The position numbers and the translations under genes were made by a program. A stretch of 64,000 nt of DNA from a virus, in IMG/VR virus record IMGVR_UViG_3300020463_000008, positions 62,001 to 126,000 of that record; one strand, written 5' to 3'. Shown here one piece after another: positions 59,245-64,000 of the stretch (the stretch's first letter is position 1; each line of letters starts with the position of its first letter). The notes below the pieces were generated by a model. That model ran no database searches. It was not told where the DNA came from and worked only from the letters and a program-made list of their open reading frames with translations.

Positions 59245-60648
59245 TTACATCTCAACGATGATTTTTATATCTTCTATCTGGTCGCTTGCTCTGTTAATCG
59301 GTCTACGATTTTCTACATATAACATATCTCCACTATCAGGTTGAACTTCTGGGTTGTTTAAAGTAGCACTTGTGAAAGTAATACCTGTTGCCGAACCAGC
59401 AGCATCATTCATTGTGACAGTTTCTGCAGACTGAAAGTTTACTCCAGTTGGATTATCAGTAGCAGTTTGGATATATCTAATTGTAGATGTACCTGTGTCA
59501 ATAGAAATAATTCTACCAACAGCATTAGAAGTACCACCAGCAAAAGTTCTATCAACAACTAACGATCCACCAGAGAGTGAAGTGAAAGTCATAGATTTAG
59601 TTGAACTCAATGTAGTAGCAGTAGCAGTCACAGTTCCACCAAAGTTGTATGGATCTCTAACTAATGTAATTCTTCTGTAATCGTTATCAACTGGAAAGTC
59701 TCCAGTACCATCTGCATATTCTAAACGAACATTCATCATGGCATAGAAAGCACCTAACTCTTCTTCAGCATTCGCACCATGTCCACCTTTTGGTGATATG
59801 ATTGCAGATGCAGCAGCAGCAGATCCGCCACCACCTGAAAAAGAAACATTAGCAAAAGTATAACCAGAACCACCATTAGTCACAGTAATACCTGTGACAG
59901 TATTTGTACCACTATCATAAACTGCATCAGCAGCAGCACTTGAACCATCACCAGTAATTGCGACAGTTGGTGCACTTGAATAAGATGTACCATTGTTAGT
60001 CACAGTGATATGTTCAATCTTACCATCAACTGCAGCTTGCTCAACTAGATATTGATTGTAGTAAGGATCAGTAGATCCTGGATTGGTTATTACTTTTTTT
60101 GCAGGTACAAAGTCTGTAGATACAAACTTTAATACATCAGCAGGTGATACAGTGTACATATATTTCCATCTGTACGAATCAGCTGTAGATATAATAGTTG
60201 TACCAGTTCCTGTTGGTTTTGTGGTGCTTTGTCCACCATTGTTGTTGTCTATGCACTTATAAACATTATACTCGTCTGTCACAACAAAGAAGTTAGCACT
60301 GAAAAGAGAAGTTGGTGTAGTACCTGCTCCACTGTCAATGTTTACTCCAGCTGTCACACCATTGTAATTATCTTTATAGATGTCATAGTATTTGCCCGAA
60401 GTCCAGTTTCGTCTAGGAATCGCTAGAGTGACATCAGATGATTGAACTCTTTTCAAAGCAATCATGTCATCCCAACGATAGTACTCGCCAGAGACTGTAT
60501 CTTTCGGAGTATCAGGGGAGTTGTCATCAGTCCATGCCTGTGGACGACCTATCCCCAAGTAGATGTTCGTTGCAGCAGATTCGGAAAAACCTTCCTGAAA
60601 CGATTGCGCATTGTGAATGCGAAATTTACTTGTTATAATTGCAGCCAT
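59245..60648 (-). CDS. 8: Baseplate wedge protein (gp8-like) with inserted beta modules
   Basis: gp8 forms part of the wedge arm of the baseplate. The 467 aa compare with 334 in T4. N-terminal TSKFRIHNAQSF, IPRRNWTSGKYYD and YNVYKCIDN, then YRWKYMYTVSPADVLKF, and the C-terminal LYVENRRPINRASDQIEDIKIIVE match T4 gp8 (MENRPPIIMAMDQTEEINIL). The extra length is at residues about 210-290 (NGTSYSSAPTVAITG ... GSGYTFANVSF) and a second module near 350-440. The start follows GGAGAATA. Confidence 0.94.
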   Translation of the reverse strand: MAAIITSKFRIHNAQSFQEGFSESAATNIYLGIGRPQAWTDDNSPDTPKDTVSGEYYRWDDMIALKRVQSSDVTLAIPRRNWTSGKYYDIYKDNYNGVTAGVNIDSGAGTTPTSLFSANFFVVTDEYNVYKCIDNNNGGQSTTKPTGTGTTIISTADSYRWKYMYTVSPADVLKFVSTDFVPAKKVITNPGSTDPYYNQYLVEQAAVDGKIEHITVTNNGTSYSSAPTVAITGDGSSAAADAVYDSGTNTVTGITVTNGGSGYTFANVSFSGGGGSAAAASAIISPKGGHGANAEEELGAFYAMMNVRLEYADGTGDFPVDNDYRRITLVRDPYNFGGTVTATATTLSSTKSMTFTSLSGGSLVVDRTFAGGTSNAVGRIISIDTGTSTIRYIQTATDNPTGVNFQSAETVTMNDAAGSATGITFTSATLNNPEVQPDSGDMLYVENRRPINRASDQIEDIKIIVEM

Positions 60649-60679
60649 AGCTGTATTCTCCTGGATTAGTTAATTAAAA

Positions 60680-63355
60680 TTATGTTAATAAATCCCACTT
60701 CAAGGTCGACGAATCGAAATTGTAAAGGGTTGTATCAAATTCTACACTGTCCGCATCAAAAGTGAATGCGATATCATCAAAGGTAAATGCAGGATCCTGT
60801 GTAGAGAATCTCAAACCTGATGCTGGTTGTTTAAATATACCAATCTCAGATTCGATCGCATAAGAAACTTGTGTATATGGACTATTTATAATACTTGCAA
60901 CTGTGACTTCAGAAAAATCTTTAATTTGTGTATTTCCATACTGTGAATAGTATCCTGAGTTTGGTTCTGGGTAAGTCAAACGAGGATCATCTTCAAGTCC
61001 ATTAGTAGTAAAGGCAGGTGTGCCAGTGCTATTAGAATATTTAGTACCTGCTAAAGAGGGTTTAAAAGTGAACTTGTATCTATCAAGGTCTATTAAATTA
61101 AACCCAGCTCGTCTTACCGAGCCATCAAATGGTGATGAACTTCTAATTGGTAGCTGTACTATCGGAGCTCTAGCAGGTCTTTGCATATCATAAGCAACTC
61201 TATTAGCAATTTCTAATCTCTCATCATGTTCAACAGCTAGAGGAGATAGTTCTAATAGGTTTACTTCTGCTGGTGTTAAGTTAGGGAACTCTATCTCACT
61301 AACAAAGTCAGAAGTTTGTATTCTTAAGTTGAGTACAGTATCAACTAGTGCTTCTAGATTAATTGTAAATATTTGTTTTGCTAAGTCAGGTCTATGTTCA
61401 TTAGAAGTATCAGGTCTGTATGCACCAATGGCTTTTAACTTTCCATCAACAAGCATCTTAATTAGTAAGTCTACAACATACCTTTTCTTTTGTAGGTCAT
61501 TAATATTACCCATGACTGCAGCAAGAATAGTTTGTATCTGTACTTCTCCAAATAATGCTAATCCTATTGGGTGTAATAATTTTTTAACAGCATCTCTGTA
61601 CTGGTCAATCGACTGACCAACCTGAACAACATATGAGAAGTCTTGATAGAATCTAGAGTCTTGAATTTTTTTAGATGACTCTGAAATAAATCCATCGGCA
61701 GTTAAGTATCCACCCAAGCCAGTACCTGAAGCACCAACTGATGTTGTAATGTTAGGATAGTTAATATCAACAATCTCACCACTACCACCTGACGATGAAG
61801 TCACAGTATTATTATCTGCGAAGAAACCTGAAGACTCTTGAACGAAAGTATCTCTAGTTTCAGTTATCATTCTTCCACTTCCATCTTCAAGTGCGTATGG
61901 TAAAAATACATTTGGGTTATCTACTTTTAATACTTGTTTATTCGTATCAAATATATTTACTGTTCCTGTACATATTTGTTGGTTCTCTACTAACATGTCA
62001 TCACCTGTTTCTAATTTAATTCCACCTGAACCATCTTCTATTGAAAGTGATTGCGCACTTAGTGTGACTGTGTCTCCCTGATTAAATGAACCTGTAATAT
62101 TTTGTAGAACAGCAATAGCTGGAACCGAAGCGATTGGTGGAACTTTATAGTCAATACCAAATCTAGATAATTCTATCTTTCTTAATTTACCAATCGTTGT
62201 TGAAGTAGCAACAACTTTACCACCTGCTCTATTTCCAGTTGTAGGTAAACTTAGAGAAGGAAGTCTATCGTAAAAAGCTCCAGGAGTTAAAACTGTAATT
62301 GATTTGATTGCTCCCTCATCAGATGCTTCTTGTAAATCTATATCAAAATTATTTTCTTGTAGTAGTGTTCCTCCACCACCTGCGTTTCCTGACTCTAGTG
62401 ATACTGAGTCTCTATCAATATTAGTAATAGAAGCACGAGCAGATAATTGTGCGTTAGATCCAGGTCCACCTGTTCCTGTATTGTTAAAAATTATTTCGTC
62501 ATTTATTTTATAACCAGATCCTGCAGTTTCAATAGTCACTCCAGTAATACCACCAGAGTCAATCTCAGTTATCTCACCTCTTGCTTCACTTCCTGTTGGT
62601 GATACAATTGTAATTAAATCTCCAATATCATAATACGATCCACCTTGCTGAACATTAAATCCTGTAATAATTGAAACAACAGTTGCAGTAATTACATTTT
62701 GAGTTGATGGTGCAGTTGCTGTTATAGTTCTAACTATAACTTCATCCTCAGATAAAAATGTTCCAGTAAATGATTCGTCATCTATTGTTAAATCTGTGAC
62801 AGTCTTAGAACCTATTTGAGTTGATACTGCATTCTCAACGAAAGCTGTGACAGTTCTAAATGTACCATCACCCACTGGTTGTGTTTGAGATATAGTAGCA
62901 CCAATTAATTCTAATGGCGAACCACCTGTTGCATCAGTGACACGAATAACTGTATCAGCTGACCAAGTTCCTGACGATGGTCTTAGTAGTGCTGTCTTTG
63001 GAAAAAATAATTCTGCGTCTTCATTAAATAGAATACGAAATAAAAATTTGTAAGATTGTTCTGTACCTTTAGATCTATAGATATCTTGAATTCTTTTTGC
63101 TAGTAATCTTTTATCAGTAAGTACACCTTGTGGTATAGGTTGCATAATCTCACTTTTAAAATGGTCAATAAACATATCAACTGTTGTATCAATGTCACGA
63201 ATGTCTTCTAATTGAGATTGTGGCAAGTAAGTACCTTGCATCCATTCATAGTATGCTTCAAGGAATGCTTTAAAGTTTGTGCTGTCGTCCGTGATAAAAT
63301 CAGGTATCTGATTTCCAACTACAGTTGAGACTTTTGCTTTAACAGAACTTGGCAT
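60680..63355 (-). CDS. Baseplate wedge protein at the gp7 position, 891 aa
   Basis: The N-terminus (VVGNQIPDFITDDSTNFKAFLEAYYEWMQ) and KRIQDIYRSKGTEQSYKFLFRILFNEDAELFFPKTALLRPSSGTW are conserved in marine phage baseplate proteins. The middle (about residues 230-320) holds GGSYYDIGDLI and GSGYKINDEI beta repeats. The last 200 residues are more variable. Position between gp6 and gp8 suggests gp7. T4 gp7 has 1032 aa, and I see no clear alignment to it, so the number rests on synteny. Confidence 0.75.
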   Translation of the reverse strand: MPSSVKAKVSTVVGNQIPDFITDDSTNFKAFLEAYYEWMQGTYLPQSQLEDIRDIDTTVDMFIDHFKSEIMQPIPQGVLTDKRLLAKRIQDIYRSKGTEQSYKFLFRILFNEDAELFFPKTALLRPSSGTWSADTVIRVTDATGGSPLELIGATISQTQPVGDGTFRTVTAFVENAVSTQIGSKTVTDLTIDDESFTGTFLSEDEVIVRTITATAPSTQNVITATVVSIITGFNVQQGGSYYDIGDLITIVSPTGSEARGEITEIDSGGITGVTIETAGSGYKINDEIIFNNTGTGGPGSNAQLSARASITNIDRDSVSLESGNAGGGGTLLQENNFDIDLQEASDEGAIKSITVLTPGAFYDRLPSLSLPTTGNRAGGKVVATSTTIGKLRKIELSRFGIDYKVPPIASVPAIAVLQNITGSFNQGDTVTLSAQSLSIEDGSGGIKLETGDDMLVENQQICTGTVNIFDTNKQVLKVDNPNVFLPYALEDGSGRMITETRDTFVQESSGFFADNNTVTSSSGGSGEIVDINYPNITTSVGASGTGLGGYLTADGFISESSKKIQDSRFYQDFSYVVQVGQSIDQYRDAVKKLLHPIGLALFGEVQIQTILAAVMGNINDLQKKRYVVDLLIKMLVDGKLKAIGAYRPDTSNEHRPDLAKQIFTINLEALVDTVLNLRIQTSDFVSEIEFPNLTPAEVNLLELSPLAVEHDERLEIANRVAYDMQRPARAPIVQLPIRSSSPFDGSVRRAGFNLIDLDRYKFTFKPSLAGTKYSNSTGTPAFTTNGLEDDPRLTYPEPNSGYYSQYGNTQIKDFSEVTVASIINSPYTQVSYAIESEIGIFKQPASGLRFSTQDPAFTFDDIAFTFDADSVEFDTTLYNFDSSTLKWDLLT

Positions 63356-63363
63356 TTATTTTT

Positions 63364-64000
63364 TTACCTTACTTTTGTGTGTACATAATCAGCAGAAGAA
63401 GTTGATTCTCCTGATGCTACTTTATCAGCTATTGCTGAGACAACGATATCTTCATTAGCAATACTTGCTAATTGGTTTCGTACAGAAACTACATCATAAG
63501 AAGATGGCTCAATACTAATATTGATTGTTCCATTTGATAATGTAGTTCCACTTATACTTAAATTGTTTAGTGTGATTAATCCAGTTTCATAGTTTACAGT
63601 TCCTACAGTTGAAGCACTATAAACTTTTTCATTTCCACCTGTTAAGTAGTAAGTGTAAATATTTCCAAGAGCATCATCCTCTAAGAAGTAAACTAGATTT
63701 GAACCACTTAGTGTAAACCCAGTTGAAGATATTGCTACATATGCTCTCAATGACTTTGCGTCATTATAGATTGGGTTGTTAATTGGTAGTGTATAAGTTG
63801 TTGCTACATTTAATGTAGGAGTTAAAACTTTTTTAAGATTAATTTGTGTAGAGTTAGAAATTATTGATACATCACTTGCATCAATCTCTTTACTTAATGC
63901 AGAGAATCTAAATACAGAATCAAACTTATTTAAGTTTGCTGTATTAAAGTTTTGTACAACAGCATTAGCTTGTGATGCAATAGTTTCTTTTGCTTTACTT
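63364..64000 (-). CDS. 6: Baseplate wedge protein (gp6-like), C-terminal part
   Basis: The reading frame is open to the window end, so only the last 212 codons are present. An internal TTG at 63750 would give only a 128-aa piece, and the frame continues above it without a stop. The segment NLVYFLEDDALGNIYTYYL, then GTVNYETGLITL and PSSYDVVSVRNQL, fits the C-terminus of gp6. gp6 dimers tie adjacent baseplate wedges into a ring in T4. It is followed 8 bp later by the gp7-position gene. Confidence 0.88.
   Translation of the reverse strand, partial: SKAKETIASQANAVVQNFNTANLNKFDSVFRFSALSKEIDASDVSIISNSTQINLKKVLTPTLNVATTYTLPINNPIYNDAKSLRAYVAISSTGFTLSGSNLVYFLEDDALGNIYTYYLTGGNEKVYSASTVGTVNYETGLITLNNLSISGTTLSNGTINISIEPSSYDVVSVRNQLASIANEDIVVSAIADKVASGESTSSADYVHTKVR

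Noticed and set aside
63364-63750. Stand-alone 128-aa gene
   Set aside because: The frame continues open to the window end and the sequence fits the C-terminus of gp6, so it is a truncated view of a longer gene.
1-64000. Prophage or integration signs (integrase, attachment sites, insertion sequences)
   Set aside because: No integrase, transposase, or flanking repeat is seen. The gene set is that of a lytic T4-like phage.

Overview
This window is 64 kb from a large, AT-rich, T4-like contractile-tailed phage (myovirus) of the marine kind. It resembles the cyanophage/pelagiphage branch more than enteric T4. Support comes from T4 core genes in T4-like order (6, a gp7-position protein, 8, 13, 14, 15, 17, 18, 19, 20, 67-like, 21, 22, 23, a tube-fold gene, uvsY, uvsW, 55, 47, 46, 44/62/45, regA, 43). 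They are mixed with genes typical of marine T4-like phages: a CobS-like ATPase, a VWA metallopeptidase, Hsp20, peptide deformylase, a HesB/IscA protein, a DUF4815 giant and very large fibre proteins. Every gene I accept is on the minus strand, so transcription runs from high to low coordinates. The host cannot be fixed from the window. A glutamine-riboswitch-like leader and the accessory gene set point to a marine, possibly cyanobacterial, host.

Layout in transcription order. 64000-48500: baseplate wedge (gp6 C-terminus, gp7-position protein, gp8), a 2447-aa DUF4815 protein and small fibre-associated proteins. 48500-37100: adhesin/fibre proteins, including a 1831-aa one. 37100-31900: neck and packaging (gp13, gp14, gp15, a fibre-like protein ending in a cupredoxin-like domain, terminase gp17). 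31900-23700: sheath, tube, portal, scaffold, protease and capsid, closed by a strong terminator. 23700-22400: a regulatory island with an early promoter, a glutamine-riboswitch-like leader, a 53-aa YRG-repeat protein, a terminator and five overlapping tiny genes, most of them membrane proteins. 22400-15450: tube-fold protein, uvsY, uvsW, Sm-like protein, HesB, gp55, gp47, gp46, a DUF465-like protein and peptide deformylase. 14900-7650: VWA metallopeptidase, small genes, glycosyltransferase, sulfotransferase, CobS-like ATPase, tRNA-Arg(UCU) and a DUF3310-like protein. 7650-550: gp45, gp44, gp62, regA, an out-of-place fibre-like gene, Hsp20, an Sm-like protein and DNA polymerase. 550-1: small secreted or membrane proteins.

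The regulatory logic is partly readable. Nine intergenic copies of a host-sigma-like promoter (TTTACT, 17-nt spacer, mostly TAGAAT-like) stand before early/middle genes. One of them lies on the plus strand and faces into hesB/uvsW. CTAAATA late-promoter-like boxes stand before structural genes and are presumably read with gp55. The promoter regions of the CobS-like gene and of the VWA gene are near-identical copies of about 100 bp, which links those two genes as one functional unit.

The main items for follow-up are the glutamine-riboswitch/YRG-peptide unit, two virion proteins with C-terminal cupredoxin-like domains that keep a full His/Cys/His/Met ligand set, the co-regulated AAA/VWA pair, the antisense promoter, and beta-repeat modules and C-terminal tags shared among many virion proteins.
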